Counted from the first letter of the stretch, positions 53,609 to 62,830 are shown. The stretch is 64,000 bases of DNA from UBA7985 sp002690455 (GCA_965662775.1 CBFIIW010000004.1:62001-126000), one strand, 5' to 3'. A program made the numbers and translations. The notes: generated from the sequence alone by a model not told the origin.

Positions 53609-54217
53609 ATGTTCATCTTGATCGATAATTACGACAGCTTCACTTACAATCTGGTGCACTTTCTCGGAGAGTTGGGCGCAGACATCGAGGTTGTGCGAAA
53701 TGACCAGACCACCCCACTGGAAGTGCTCGATCGTCGTCCCGAAGGCGTGATCCTGTCACCGGGGCCCAGCACTCCCAACGAGGCCGGAATCTGCCTTGCC
53801 ATGGTTAACGCTGCTGCTCGAACGCGCTTGCCGCTGCTAGGGGTTTGCCTCGGCCACCAGGCCATTGGGCAGGCTCTGGGCGGTCTGGTGGTGCGCGAGA
53901 CACCCCGGCATGGCAAACTGTCACCCATTCGGCATAGGGGCAAAGGTTTGTTCAAAGGCCTACCATATGCAGTGCAGGCAACCCGATACCACTCTTTGGT
54001 GGTTGAGCGCGGGTCCCTCCCGGAACATTTCGATGTCACTGCAGAGACTGATGACGGTCTGATTATGGGCATGCAACACCGGGAATTGCCGATCCACGGC
54101 CTGCAATTTCATCCTGAATCCATCGCGACTGAGCATGGCCATAGCATGCTTCGCAACTTCCTTGACAATGCCACCGCTGCCAATAACCAGATCGAGTGGC
54201 CTCCGGCAGCAGCCTAA
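53609..54217 (+). CDS. trpG: Anthranilate synthase component II (glutamine amidotransferase)
   Basis: 202 residues. Releases ammonia from glutamine for TrpE; related proteins also serve PabB. Seen: LIDNYDSFTYNLVHFLGELG, ILSPGPSTPNEAGI, catalytic Cys80 in GVCLGHQAIG, and His/Glu in FHPESIATEHG. Length is standard. No convincing Shine-Dalgarno sequence precedes the ATG. The hairpin region lies directly upstream and trpE is 29 kb away, so its promoter must be new or within 53194-53608. trpD follows after 131 bp. Confidence 0.95.
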   Translation: MFILIDNYDSFTYNLVHFLGELGADIEVVRNDQTTPLEVLDRRPEGVILSPGPSTPNEAGICLAMVNAAARTRLPLLGVCLGHQAIGQALGGLVVRETPRHGKLSPIRHRGKGLFKGLPYAVQATRYHSLVVERGSLPEHFDVTAETDDGLIMGMQHRELPIHGLQFHPESIATEHGHSMLRNFLDNATAANNQIEWPPAAA

Positions 54218-54270
54218 CTTTAGTTCTTCCACCGAACTGATCGGCCCGTCGGTTCTCAAACAACTTAGAT

Positions 54271-54315
54271 CAATCCAGCCTAACTCAATCCAGCCTAACT
54301 CAATCCAGCCTAACT
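54271..54315 (+). repeat. Three exact tandem copies of a 15-bp unit
   Basis: The unit CAATCCAGCCTAACT occurs three times in a row in the gap between trpG and trpD, ending 33 bp before the trpD start. All copies are identical, which suggests recent expansion. Confidence 0.95.
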
Positions 54316-54348
54316 CAAACGAACCGCTCGCCCCAAGGAGCTCTCGCC

Positions 54349-55374
54349 GTGCTGCCCTTTACCAGCCTGCTCAACCAGATCGCCGATGGTCAGGACCTTT
54401 CCGAAGAACAGGCCCAAGCGGCCGTCCATGCCATGATGTCAGGGGAGGTGTCACCGGCATTGGCTGGCGCCTTTCTGTGGGGCCTGAAGACCAAGGGCGA
54501 AGCGGTCAGCGAGATCGCTGGTGCCGCTCGCGCCATGCGCGGCCTCATGTCTGGCGTCGCAGCCCCTGAAGGGGCGATCGATGTCTGCGGAACCGGGGGC
54601 GACAAGTCGGGCACCTACAATATCTCAACCGCCGTTTCCTTTGTGCTCGCCGGCGCTGGTATCCCGGTTGCCAAACACGGCAATCGTGCCGCAACCTCAC
54701 AGTCCGGCGCAGCAGACGTGCTTGCTGCGCTCGGCGTGAACCTCGAGGCCGACTTCGCCCTGATTGAGAAGGCCATCGCGAAGGCAGGCGTGGGTTTTTT
54801 GTTTGCGCAGCGCCACCATGGCGCAATCCGCCACGTTATGCCGGTGCGAAAGGAGCTGCAGATCCCGACCGTCTTCAACCTGCTGGGACCGCTAACGAAC
54901 CCTGGGGGCGCCAAGATGCAGCTGCTGGGTGTTTTTGCTCCGCAGTGGGTTGAACCCCTGGCCCGGGTCCTCAAAGAGCTCGGTTCATCACGCGCCTGGG
55001 TGGTTTACGGGGCCAACAGTGACGGGTCCGGGCTGGATGAAATGACCACCTGCGGTGAAACCCGGGTCGCCGAGTTGAAAGACGGCATGATCAACACCTT
55101 CATCATTTCACCAGAAGACGCCGGCCTGCCACGGGCAAAGATTGGAGATCTGCGCGGCGGGGAAGCCGAGGAAAACGCCGCCGCTCTTCGCGCTGTGCTT
55201 GAAGGGGCCAGCGGACCCTACCGCGACATTGTCCTGCTGAATGCCGCGGGCGCCTTTTGTGTTGCCGGCAAGGCAAAAGATATACGCGAGGGCGTTGCTC
55301 TGGCCGAGGCAGCGATCGATAGCGGCAAAGCGCGTGCGGCCCTCGTACAGCTGGTGGAGATCACAAATGGCTGA
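54349..55374 (+). CDS. trpD: Anthranilate phosphoribosyltransferase
   Basis: 341 residues from the GTG at 54349, with AAGGAG eight bases upstream. Adds phosphoribosyl to anthranilate. Seen: MSGEVSPALAGAFLWGLKTKGE, the PRPP loop CGTGGDKSGTYNIST, KHGNRAATSQSGAADVL, HHGAIRHVMPVRKEL and FNLLGPLTNPGG. Length is typical. Its end overlaps trpC by 8 nt. Confidence 0.96.
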   Translation: MLPFTSLLNQIADGQDLSEEQAQAAVHAMMSGEVSPALAGAFLWGLKTKGEAVSEIAGAARAMRGLMSGVAAPEGAIDVCGTGGDKSGTYNISTAVSFVLAGAGIPVAKHGNRAATSQSGAADVLAALGVNLEADFALIEKAIAKAGVGFLFAQRHHGAIRHVMPVRKELQIPTVFNLLGPLTNPGGAKMQLLGVFAPQWVEPLARVLKELGSSRAWVVYGANSDGSGLDEMTTCGETRVAELKDGMINTFIISPEDAGLPRAKIGDLRGGEAEENAAALRAVLEGASGPYRDIVLLNAAGAFCVAGKAKDIREGVALAEAAIDSGKARAALVQLVEITNG

Positions 55375-56170
55375 CGACGTTCTTGAACGCATCTGTGCCG
55401 ACAAGCGCGCCTGGATTGCTGAGCGCAAAACAGAGGTTAGCCTCGCAGCGCTCGATGCCAAGGCCCGCGCTATGGACAGCCCGCGTGGATTTGCCGACGC
55501 TCTGCGCGCGGCGCCTCAAGATGACCGTCACGCACTGATCGCGGAAATCAAAAAGGCAAGCCCGTCCAAGGGGCTGATTCGAGCCGACTTTGACCCCGCC
55601 GCCCTTGCTAGGGCCTACCAAGCCGGTGGGGCCAGCTGCCTGTCCGTCCTCACTGATGTCCCGTACTTTCAGGGTGATGATGCCTTCCTCGGTCAGGCGC
55701 GCAACGCTACGCATCTGCCATGCCTGCGGAAAGACTTCATGCTCGATCCATATCAGGTCACCGAAGCGCGGGCACTGGGTGCAGACTGCATTTTGGTGAT
55801 TATGGCCTGCCTCGACGATTATCAGGCCGCTGAGTTGGAAGCTGCTGCCTTTGACTGGGGGATGGACGTACTCGTGGAGGTACACGACGCCGACGAACTG
55901 GCACGTGCCCACCGCCTTCGCTCTCCTTTGCTGGGTATCAACAACCGCAATCTCAAGACACTGGAAATCTCGCTAGACGTTGGCGAAGGGCTTGCGGCAA
56001 AGGTTGAGCCGGACCGCCTGCTGGTGGCTGAAAGCGGTCTCTACAGTCACGCCGACCTCGAACGCATGGCCCGCGCTGGAGCCCGCGCTTTCTTGATCGG
56101 CGAAAGCCTTATGCGGCAGGAGGATGTAACGACTGCAACCCGTACAATTCTCGGGCTAACCGCGCCGTGA
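55367..56170 (+). CDS. trpC: Indole-3-glycerol phosphate synthase
   Basis: 267 residues from the ATG at 55367. Closes the indole ring in tryptophan synthesis. Seen: LIAEIKKASPSKGLI, SCLSVLTDVPYFQG, PCLRKDFMLDPYQ, GINNRNLKTLEISL and VAESGLYSHADL. Single-domain form, not fused to TrpF. Overlaps trpD by 8 nt and moaC by 4 nt (GTGA), indicating one translationally coupled transcript. Confidence 0.96.
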   Translation: MADDVLERICADKRAWIAERKTEVSLAALDAKARAMDSPRGFADALRAAPQDDRHALIAEIKKASPSKGLIRADFDPAALARAYQAGGASCLSVLTDVPYFQGDDAFLGQARNATHLPCLRKDFMLDPYQVTEARALGADCILVIMACLDDYQAAELEAAAFDWGMDVLVEVHDADELARAHRLRSPLLGINNRNLKTLEISLDVGEGLAAKVEPDRLLVAESGLYSHADLERMARAGARAFLIGESLMRQEDVTTATRTILGLTAP

Positions 56171-56670
56171 GCAGCAGCTTCAGCCACTTCGATGACAGCG
56201 GTAACGCGGTCATGGTAGACGTCGGCGATAAGCCTGATACCCGGCGTACTGCTGTGGCTGAAGGCGTGATCCGCTGCACGCCCAAGACCCTCGAACTGAT
56301 CCGCAGCGGGGGCGTTAAAAAGGGCGATGTCCTCGCCGTCGCCCGCCTCGCTGGGATCATGGGGGCCAAGCAGACCGCCAACCTGATTCCCCTGTGCCAC
56401 CCTCTGCCGCTGTCAGCCGTGGCCGTCGACCTCAGCCTCGATGACGCTGCAAGTGCTGTTCGTATCCGCGCCACGTGCCGCACCGACGGAAAGACCGGGG
56501 TGGAGATGGAGGCCCTGACTGCCGTTTCCGTCGCCGCGCTGACGGTCTACGATATGATAAAGGCTGTACAGAAAGACGCCCTCATTGACCAAATCAGACT
56601 CGTTGAAAAGACCGGCGGCAAATCAGGTACTTTCAGGGCGGCTGAACCCCACCCGGTCACAGACCCCTGA
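56167..56670 (+). CDS. moaC: Cyclic pyranopterin monophosphate synthase MoaC
   Basis: 167 residues from the GTG at 56167 overlapping the trpC stop. With MoaA it makes cyclic pyranopterin monophosphate for molybdenum cofactor. Seen: FDDSGNAVMVDVGDKPDTRRTAVAEG, ARLAGIMGAKQTANLIPLCHPLPL, and GVEMEALTAVSVAALTVYDM with KTGGKSG. moaA is not nearby. The trpC-moaC-moeA-lexA order is common in the class. Confidence 0.96.
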   Translation: MSSSFSHFDDSGNAVMVDVGDKPDTRRTAVAEGVIRCTPKTLELIRSGGVKKGDVLAVARLAGIMGAKQTANLIPLCHPLPLSAVAVDLSLDDAASAVRIRATCRTDGKTGVEMEALTAVSVAALTVYDMIKAVQKDALIDQIRLVEKTGGKSGTFRAAEPHPVTDP

Positions 56671-56680
56671 GCATTAGGCC

Positions 56681-57928
56681 ATGAAGGACTTCGATACCGC
56701 GCTGGCTGAAATCCTTGCCGAAATTCCCGGACCTCTCGCGCCGGAAACGATCAGCCTGAACCCGAGGTCCGTTGCGGATACCCCCAACGGTTCAGCAGAA
56801 ACCTTCACCACAGACGCCATCCTCGGCCGGGTGCTGGCCCGCGACATAGATGCGCAGAGAACTAACCCACCAATGTCCATGTCAGCCATGGACGGGTACG
56901 CAGTCCGCGCCAGCGACCTGCCTGGCGACCTCCGGGTCGAGCGGGAAATTGCCGCTGGCACTTATGATCCGCGTGCACTTGGAACCGGTGAAGCCGTGCG
57001 CATCTTCACCGGCGCACCTCTACCACCCGGGGCCGACACCATCGCCATCGAGGAGAATGCCGCAGAAATTCCCGGCGGTGTCCGCTTTGAGAAAACCGAG
57101 ACGACCGGCCGATTTGTCCGACCCGCCGGGCTGGATTTCCATGAAGGCGACCGCCTCGCACCCGCCGGGGCTATCATCACCCCTCGCCTGCTCGCGCTGC
57201 TGGCAGCGGGCAACAACCCAACCCTGCCCGTTGTGCGCAGACCGCGGGTTGCCGTCCTCACCACCGGAGACGAAATCCGCGCTCCTGGTGATCCGCTCGG
57301 ACCGGCTCAGATTGTCAGCTCGAACAACCTCGCTGTTGCCGCCATGGCACGCGCCTGCGGGGCCGATGCGACCGACTTCGGCAGCGTGGGCGATAACCTT
57401 TCAGCGCTGGAGGAGGCTGCAGCGCGCCTGCATGGCTTTGACGTTGTCGTTACCACCGGTGGCGCATCGGTCGGCAAGCACGATCTCGTAGCCCAGGCCT
57501 TCCAGGCGCAGGGGCTGGAACTTGGCTTTTGGAAGATCGCCATGCGACCAGGCAAACCACTCATCTTTGGCCGCTTCGGCGGCGGCTTATTCCTCGGCTT
57601 GCCGGGCAATCCGGTTTCGGCGCTGATCCTCAGCCTGCTGGTCTTGCGCCCCGTCTTGGCGAAGCTACAGGGGCAAGAGACAGAGTTGCCGCGACAGGAA
57701 GCCACGCTCGCCCACGACCTGCCGGCAAACGACCTGCGGCGCGACTTCATCCGCGCCTGCCGACAACCAGATGGCAGCATCAATGCCCGCGCGCGACAGG
57801 ACTCTTCCATGCTTTCGGTGCTCGCCGCCGCTGATGTCATCCTCGACAGGCCGGCGAACGACCCGCCGCTGCGTGCAGGTGATACGGTAAAGATCATCGA
57901 CCTCTCCGGCCTCGACACCTTGTTCTGA
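56681..57928 (+). CDS. moeA: Molybdopterin molybdenumtransferase MoeA
   Basis: 415 residues. Inserts molybdate into adenylylated molybdopterin. Seen: MSAMDGYAV, RIFTGAPLPPGADTIAIEEN, the MoCF-fold VAVLTTGDEI, VVTTGGASVGKHD, and the substrate loop MRPGKPLIFGRF with FLGLPGNPVSA. All four domains appear present. It starts 10 bp after moaC. The 287 bp downstream carry the lexA promoter. Confidence 0.95.
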   Translation: MKDFDTALAEILAEIPGPLAPETISLNPRSVADTPNGSAETFTTDAILGRVLARDIDAQRTNPPMSMSAMDGYAVRASDLPGDLRVEREIAAGTYDPRALGTGEAVRIFTGAPLPPGADTIAIEENAAEIPGGVRFEKTETTGRFVRPAGLDFHEGDRLAPAGAIITPRLLALLAAGNNPTLPVVRRPRVAVLTTGDEIRAPGDPLGPAQIVSSNNLAVAAMARACGADATDFGSVGDNLSALEEAAARLHGFDVVVTTGGASVGKHDLVAQAFQAQGLELGFWKIAMRPGKPLIFGRFGGGLFLGLPGNPVSALILSLLVLRPVLAKLQGQETELPRQEATLAHDLPANDLRRDFIRACRQPDGSINARARQDSSMLSVLAAADVILDRPANDPPLRAGDTVKIIDLSGLDTLF

Positions 57929-58088
57929 GGCTACGGCCAGTCGCCTCCAAAAGCTCGCCTTCGAGACGCCCGCGAGACACTCCTGAGACCATTCACAGCC
58001 AAGGGGAAAGCCACTCAGACGGTATTCCCAAAATGCCCCCCATCGACCCCCGCATAGACAAAAGATTCGCAGGTGCACAGCTATGTTG

Positions 58089-58117
58089 TTGACATGTTCC
58101 TGGAACTTTCTTAGAAC
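58089..58117 (+). promoter_or_regulatory. lexA promoter overlapped by the SOS box
   Basis: TTGACA (58089-58094) and TAGAAC (58112-58117) are 17 bp apart. The LexA box GAAC-N7-GAAC (58103-58117) covers the spacer and the -10 hexamer, so bound LexA would block RNA polymerase. Confidence 0.65.
58103..58117 (+). promoter_or_regulatory. LexA-binding SOS box (GAAC-N7-GAAC)
   Basis: GAAC, seven bases TTTCTTA, GAAC is an exact match to the alphaproteobacterial LexA consensus (GTTC-N7-GTTC on the other strand). It lies 98 bp upstream of the lexA start and implies autoregulation. A third half-site GTTC (58097-58100) forms a small palindrome GTTCCTGGAAC with the first. Confidence 0.85.
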
Positions 58118-58215
58118 ATCGGTGAATTTTATCCGATTGTACCTGAGGTGTTCTGGACTAACAGTCCAAACCGGAGCAGAAAATTGATCGGTGTTTGAAT
58201 AGGGGGGAAGCGCGC

Positions 58216-59061
58216 ATGCTGACAGAGAAGCAACGCACGCTACTGGTATTTATCCATGACTGCCTGAATGAACGAGGCGTTTCGCCATCTTTCGATGAAA
58301 TGAAGGATGCGCTGAGTCTGAAGTCCAAATCCGGCATCCACCGACTCATCACCGCGCTGGAAGAACGAGGGTTCCTCAAGCGCCTGCCCCACCGCGCACG
58401 AGCGCTGGAAGTCACCCGCCTACCGGACGATATGCAAACGCAACAGCCCATCGCCAACCGGCGATTTGCGGCTCTATCACGCGATAACGACGGCCTGTCA
58501 GCTGACGGCCTTCGCCCTGCCCCACCATGGCTGGAAAGCGTAACCGCAGGCCGTGCGCCCACCCCAGGCGACTTCGACCCAGAGCAGATGAGTGAGAGCT
58601 CAAATCTGGCGAATGCAGGTCCAAACGTGGTCCGTGCCGACTTCGGGCGTGCGCGTGAGATGGCCGTGGCTCAGGGCCGGGAAGTGTCCCTTCCGCTTTA
58701 TGGAAAGATTGCTGCTGGTATGCCAATCGAGGCACTGGCCAATGAAAGTGAATATCTCGATGTGCCAACCACGCTGCTGGGCAACGGCCAGTACTATGCG
58801 CTGCAGGTCGAAGGTGACTCAATGATCGAGGCCGGGATCCATGACGGTGACTACGTCATCATTGAACGGGGTGATACAGCCCACAATGGAGATATCGTGG
58901 TCGCGCTGGTCGACAACTACGAAGTAACGCTGAAGCGACTGAGAAAGCGGTCAGGCACGGTCGCTCTCGAACCGGCAAACACCCGCTATGAAACCCGCAT
59001 TTTCGGCCCCGACCGAGTAAAAGTCCAGGGGCGCTTGGCCGGACTAGTCCGCCGTTACTAA
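58216..59061 (+). CDS. lexA: SOS repressor LexA
   Basis: 281 residues from the ATG at 58216 (MLTEKQRTLLVFI). A winged-helix domain (about 1-70; ERGVSPSFDEMKDALSLKSKSGIHRLI) and a C-terminal self-cleaving protease domain: cleavage site Ala167-Gly168 (KIAAGMP), catalytic Ser202 in VEGDSMIEAGIHDGD and Lys240 in NYEVTLKRL. The linker between them (about 75-150) is some 40 residues longer than in typical alphaproteobacterial LexA and is low-complexity. Autoregulation is supported by the SOS box upstream. Confidence 0.95.
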   Translation: MLTEKQRTLLVFIHDCLNERGVSPSFDEMKDALSLKSKSGIHRLITALEERGFLKRLPHRARALEVTRLPDDMQTQQPIANRRFAALSRDNDGLSADGLRPAPPWLESVTAGRAPTPGDFDPEQMSESSNLANAGPNVVRADFGRAREMAVAQGREVSLPLYGKIAAGMPIEALANESEYLDVPTTLLGNGQYYALQVEGDSMIEAGIHDGDYVIIERGDTAHNGDIVVALVDNYEVTLKRLRKRSGTVALEPANTRYETRIFGPDRVKVQGRLAGLVRRY

Positions 59062-59076
59062 CACCCATCGGGAATG

Positions 59077-59092
59077 GCAACCCCGCGGTTGC
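59077..59092 (+). terminator. Stem-loop after lexA, weak terminator candidate
   Basis: GCAACC, loop CCGC, GGTTGC 15 bp after the lexA stop, followed by a moderately T-rich stretch. lexA and gltX converge here. Confidence 0.4.
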
Positions 59093-59117
59093 AGCGTTAA
59101 TTTCATTGTCAGGCGCA

Positions 59118-59141
59118 GTTCCTGTTCCTGTTCCTGTTCCT
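59118..59141. repeat. Four tandem copies of GTTCCT between lexA and gltX
   Basis: The 6-base unit repeats four times exactly, then degrades into GTCCCC. It lies in the convergent gap just before the gltX stop. Confidence 0.9.
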
Positions 59142-59158
59142 GTCCCCTTAACCTCTGC

Positions 59159-60562
59159 TCAAGAGTTGAGCACAGCAGCAATATGCTGCGAGGTCTTTTC
59201 AGGCCCGAAGGCAAATGCCACCTCCGTTACGCCGGGTGACGCCATGGTCCCGGTCAGTGCAGCGCGCAATGGTTGGAACACTTTGCCAAGTTTGAGTTCC
59301 CGGGCCTCGGCATAAGCCATGAGCGCCGCCTTTATTTCGGCCTCATCCCAGACTTTGACACCCTCAAGCACGTTTTTCATGTCCCGGAGGACGGCAAGCC
59401 CGTCTTCGTCCAGGGCCTTCTGTGCCTTGTCTTCGATCGCAATGGGCGGCTCCTGCAGGAAGAGCCGTGCCATCGCGGCGACATCTTGCAGGGTCTTTGA
59501 CCGATCCAAAATCGACGGCATGGCACGCTCAAGTCTCGCGTGCTCTTCCCCGTTTAGTACGTCCCAACCTGCCTGCTTGATGAACGGCTGAGCCGCGGCC
59601 AATGCATCGCCGGCGGACAATGCTTTGAGGTAATGGGCGTTCAGCGTAGCGACCTTGTCCATGTCTAATCGCGAAGCCCCACGGTTTACATCGGTCAGAT
59701 CAAACCACTCGACCGCCTGCGCACGCGAAATGATTTCATCGTCACCATGGCTCCAGCCCAACCGCAGGAGAGCATTAAACACGGCTTCCTGCAGATAACC
59801 CTGATTACGATATTCCTCGACCCCCACCGCGCCGTGTCGCTTGGACAGCTTGGCCCCGTCCGCGCCGTGAATCAGTGGGATGTGCCCAAAGGAGGGCAAA
59901 TCCCATCCGGCAGCCTGGTAAATCTGGGCCTGACGGAAGGCGTTGTTGAGGTGATCATCTCCGCGAATCACGTGCGTAACACCCATATCGTGGTCATCCA
60001 CGCACACAGCGAGCATGTATGTCGGCGACCCGTCTGCACGCAGCAGAACGAAATCATCGATCTCGCTGTTCTGCACCTCAACCCGGCCCTGAACGACGTC
60101 TTCAATCACCGTACTGCCGTCCTGCGGGGTCCGAACGCGAACGACAAAGGCACTACCCTCGGGCGCCTCAGCCGGGTCTCGGTCACGCCAGCGTCCGTCG
60201 TAACCGGGATTTCGGCCCTCGGCTTTGGCGGCCTCGCGCATGGCGCTAAGTTCCTCCGGCGTGGCGAAGCATTTATACGCAGATCCATTATCAAGCATCT
60301 CTTGGGCAACAGCGCGGTGACGATCCGCGCGCGTGCTCTGGAAGACCGTCTCACCGTCCGCATCCAGTCCCATCCAGTCTAGCCCTGAGAGAATGGCGTC
60401 AACGGCGCCCTGCGTTGACCGCTCCTTATCTGTATCCTCTATTCTAAGTAGATATTTTCCGCCATGATGTCGCGCGTATAGCCAATTGAACAGTGCGGTA
60501 CGCACGCCGCCAATATGGAGGAAACCGGTGGGAGACGGGGCAAAACGCGTGACAACGGTCAT
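59159..60562 (-). CDS. gltX: Glutamyl-tRNA synthetase
   Basis: 467 residues from the ATG at 60562; the frame is open 66 codons further but TVVTRFAPSPTGFLHIGG is the class I start. Charges tRNA(Glu). Seen: the HIGH-type motif (FLHIGG), NWLYARHHGGKYLLRIEDTD, RGDDHLNN, and the KMSKS-type motif KLSKRHG. The anticodon-binding C-terminal half is complete. Alphaproteobacteria often carry two GltX copies; only one is here. Divergent from comEC (72 bp between starts). Confidence 0.96.
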   Translation of the reverse strand: MTVVTRFAPSPTGFLHIGGVRTALFNWLYARHHGGKYLLRIEDTDKERSTQGAVDAILSGLDWMGLDADGETVFQSTRADRHRAVAQEMLDNGSAYKCFATPEELSAMREAAKAEGRNPGYDGRWRDRDPAEAPEGSAFVVRVRTPQDGSTVIEDVVQGRVEVQNSEIDDFVLLRADGSPTYMLAVCVDDHDMGVTHVIRGDDHLNNAFRQAQIYQAAGWDLPSFGHIPLIHGADGAKLSKRHGAVGVEEYRNQGYLQEAVFNALLRLGWSHGDDEIISRAQAVEWFDLTDVNRGASRLDMDKVATLNAHYLKALSAGDALAAAQPFIKQAGWDVLNGEEHARLERAMPSILDRSKTLQDVAAMARLFLQEPPIAIEDKAQKALDEDGLAVLRDMKNVLEGVKVWDEAEIKAALMAYAEARELKLGKVFQPLRAALTGTMASPGVTEVAFAFGPEKTSQHIAAVLNS

Positions 60563-60634
60563 GGCAATGTCCGGGTGCTGGGGTGAATGCTCTGCAGCGT
60601 CATTTAGCATGCGCAACGGTGTGCAACCACGTCC

Positions 60635-62830
60635 ATGACCGAAGGGGGGCCATTCGATGCTGGCTTTCCAGCCGAACCGGGCGGCGGACTGACCCGGCGC
60701 TGGAAGACTCTGCGCAATGGCTGGAAGGACGTGCTGGCGCGACAGGGGCGCCACCTGCACGATTCAGGACCGCTGGTGCTGGCGGGGATCTTTGCCATCG
60801 GAATTGCACTTTACTTTGTCCCCCCCGGAGAGCCTGAGCTCCAACCGGCGCTGGCCATGCTTGGGCTGGCGTTGGTGAGCTGCCTGGCACTGGCTTTCTG
60901 GCGGCGCTGGTCGCGTTGGTTGGCGATGGTGCCTACGACGCTCATAGCGGGTTTTGTCTGCGCGACGTTGCAGGCCCAGCGCATGGGCGACCACTTGCTT
61001 GATCAACCCGTCACCGGTGAGACCGTCACCGCGCGGGTCGCACAGATTATATACCGCTCTGACGGGCCGCGGTTTCTGCTGAAGGACATCCGGGGCGACG
61101 CGCCGGCACTGGCCAACGTCCGCCAGGTACAGATCAAGTGGCGGGGCCTGCCGACGAACCAGACAAACGCGTCGGACAGGGCAGAAGGGTCGGACCGGGT
61201 CGAGATTGAAACGACGGCAGTCTCTTTGCTGGGGCAAGAGGTGCGTTGGCGGCTTACACTGCTTCCTGTGCGGCCGCCTCTGATCCCGGGTAGCTTCGAC
61301 TTCCGGCGGCAGGCCTTTTTCAGGGGGCTGTCGGCCTACGGTTACAGCCTTGGTGAACCAACGGTCATCGGCACACCGCGCGCCTCGCGGATCGAGACCT
61401 TTCGCCAGACGCTGCGCGAGCGGTTTCGCCAACACCTGCAAGGTGATGGAGCCGCGCTGTCAACGGCACTGGTCGTGGGGTTGCGGGGGGATCTGTCCGA
61501 ACAGAGTCGGGAGCAGATACGTAATGCCGGCCTCGCCCACCTTCTGGCCATCTCCGGCCTGCACGTGGGTATGGTCAGCGGCGCCGTGTTCTTTCTCGTT
61601 CGACTGATCGCTGCAATCATCCCTAGGCTCAGCTTGCGACTGCCCGGCCACCGGCTGGCAGCGCTGGCTGCAATCGCTGGTGCCGTGTGCTATTTCCTGA
61701 TTTCTGGCGGAACAGTACCGACACAACGGGCGACCATCGTGGTGGTGCTGGCCATGGGAGCGGTGCTGCTCTCTCGGCGCCCCTTTTCACTGCGGTCGGT
61801 GGGGTTTGCCGCGATGGGCGTGCTCGTGCTCCAACCCGCAGCGTTGATTACCGCCTCGTTTCAGATGAGCTTCGCTGCCGTGCTGGGGCTGATCATCGCC
61901 TTCACCTACACGCAGGCACAGGGCGCAACACGTCTGCCGGTGACCGGGCGGCTGCTGGGCTACGGGATCGGTGTGGCGGTCAGCAGCCTGATCGCGACAC
62001 TCTCCACCGGCTTATTTGCCCTCTATCACTTCCAACAGTTGTCGCTGCTTGGTGTCGCAGCCAACGTTATCGCCGTACCGCTGACGGCGCTGTGGATTAT
62101 GCCATCGCTCCTGCTGGCTACCCTTCTGGCGCCTCTGGGACTGGGGTTGGAAGCCCTGCCGCTATGGGTGGCGCGTTTTGGTTTGGAAGCACTCCTTGGT
62201 ATCGCGCGCTTGGCCAGCGGGCTGGAAGGTGGGGTCGTCACGACACGCGCTTGGCCGGTCTCCGCGCTGGCGCTGAGCGGTCTGGGGTTCTGGACCATGG
62301 CACTGCTTGTGCGACCCTTAACCTTCCTTGCTGGCATTCCTTTAGGCCTCGCCGTCGTACTGGCCGTTTTCGCCCCACAAGCCCGCGTGGCATTCAACAG
62401 CGAAGAACGCCTGCTCGCAGGCGTGGTCCGGCCAGGGCCCATGTTCCAGGTTGGCGACCGGCCGCCAGGACTGATGGTGGCATCGGGCAGCAGATTTGCG
62501 GTGGAGCAGTTGCAGCGGTACTTCAACCGGCAGGCGGCAGAATGTACAGCGCCAGCCTGTGCCCTTGGCCAAGAGGTATGGATCAGCACATCGAGCCAGA
62601 CTGCGGGCTTGCTGTGTCAGCAGGCGAAGGCGCTGACGCCGCCGCCAACGATCGTGCTGCTTGGAGTCGCGCCTCGTGCAGCCTGTACAACGGGGACAAC
62701 AATCGATATTCTTGCGTTTTCTGCAAAGGGCCTTGCCGTTTTAAGCCAAGATAACCCTGAAAGAGCGCCAAAAGTGCGCACAGAAGGCTCCGAATTCCGG
62801 CGGTTTTGGACGTCGTTGGACACACGCTGA
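60635..62830 (+). CDS. comEC: ComEC/Rec2-family competence membrane protein
   Basis: 731 residues with about ten membrane helices. Forms the inner-membrane DNA channel in competent bacteria. Seen: an N-terminal DUF4131-like/OB region (about 45-230), then the competence domain with ALVVGLRGDLSEQSREQIRNAGLAHLLAISGLHVGMVSG, SGGTVPTQRATI and SFQMSFAAVLGL. The C-terminal beta-lactamase-like domain is short and shows no HxHxDH motif. The comEC-gltX-gltA neighbourhood is conserved in Alphaproteobacteria whether or not competence is known. Confidence 0.9.
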   Translation: MTEGGPFDAGFPAEPGGGLTRRWKTLRNGWKDVLARQGRHLHDSGPLVLAGIFAIGIALYFVPPGEPELQPALAMLGLALVSCLALAFWRRWSRWLAMVPTTLIAGFVCATLQAQRMGDHLLDQPVTGETVTARVAQIIYRSDGPRFLLKDIRGDAPALANVRQVQIKWRGLPTNQTNASDRAEGSDRVEIETTAVSLLGQEVRWRLTLLPVRPPLIPGSFDFRRQAFFRGLSAYGYSLGEPTVIGTPRASRIETFRQTLRERFRQHLQGDGAALSTALVVGLRGDLSEQSREQIRNAGLAHLLAISGLHVGMVSGAVFFLVRLIAAIIPRLSLRLPGHRLAALAAIAGAVCYFLISGGTVPTQRATIVVVLAMGAVLLSRRPFSLRSVGFAAMGVLVLQPAALITASFQMSFAAVLGLIIAFTYTQAQGATRLPVTGRLLGYGIGVAVSSLIATLSTGLFALYHFQQLSLLGVAANVIAVPLTALWIMPSLLLATLLAPLGLGLEALPLWVARFGLEALLGIARLASGLEGGVVTTRAWPVSALALSGLGFWTMALLVRPLTFLAGIPLGLAVVLAVFAPQARVAFNSEERLLAGVVRPGPMFQVGDRPPGLMVASGSRFAVEQLQRYFNRQAAECTAPACALGQEVWISTSSQTAGLLCQQAKALTPPPTIVLLGVAPRAACTTGTTIDILAFSAKGLAVLSQDNPERAPKVRTEGSEFRRFWTSLDTR

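Noticed and set aside
54271..54315. Short tandem repeats as a CRISPR array
   Set aside because: The 15-bp units are directly adjacent with no spacers, and no cas genes are present.
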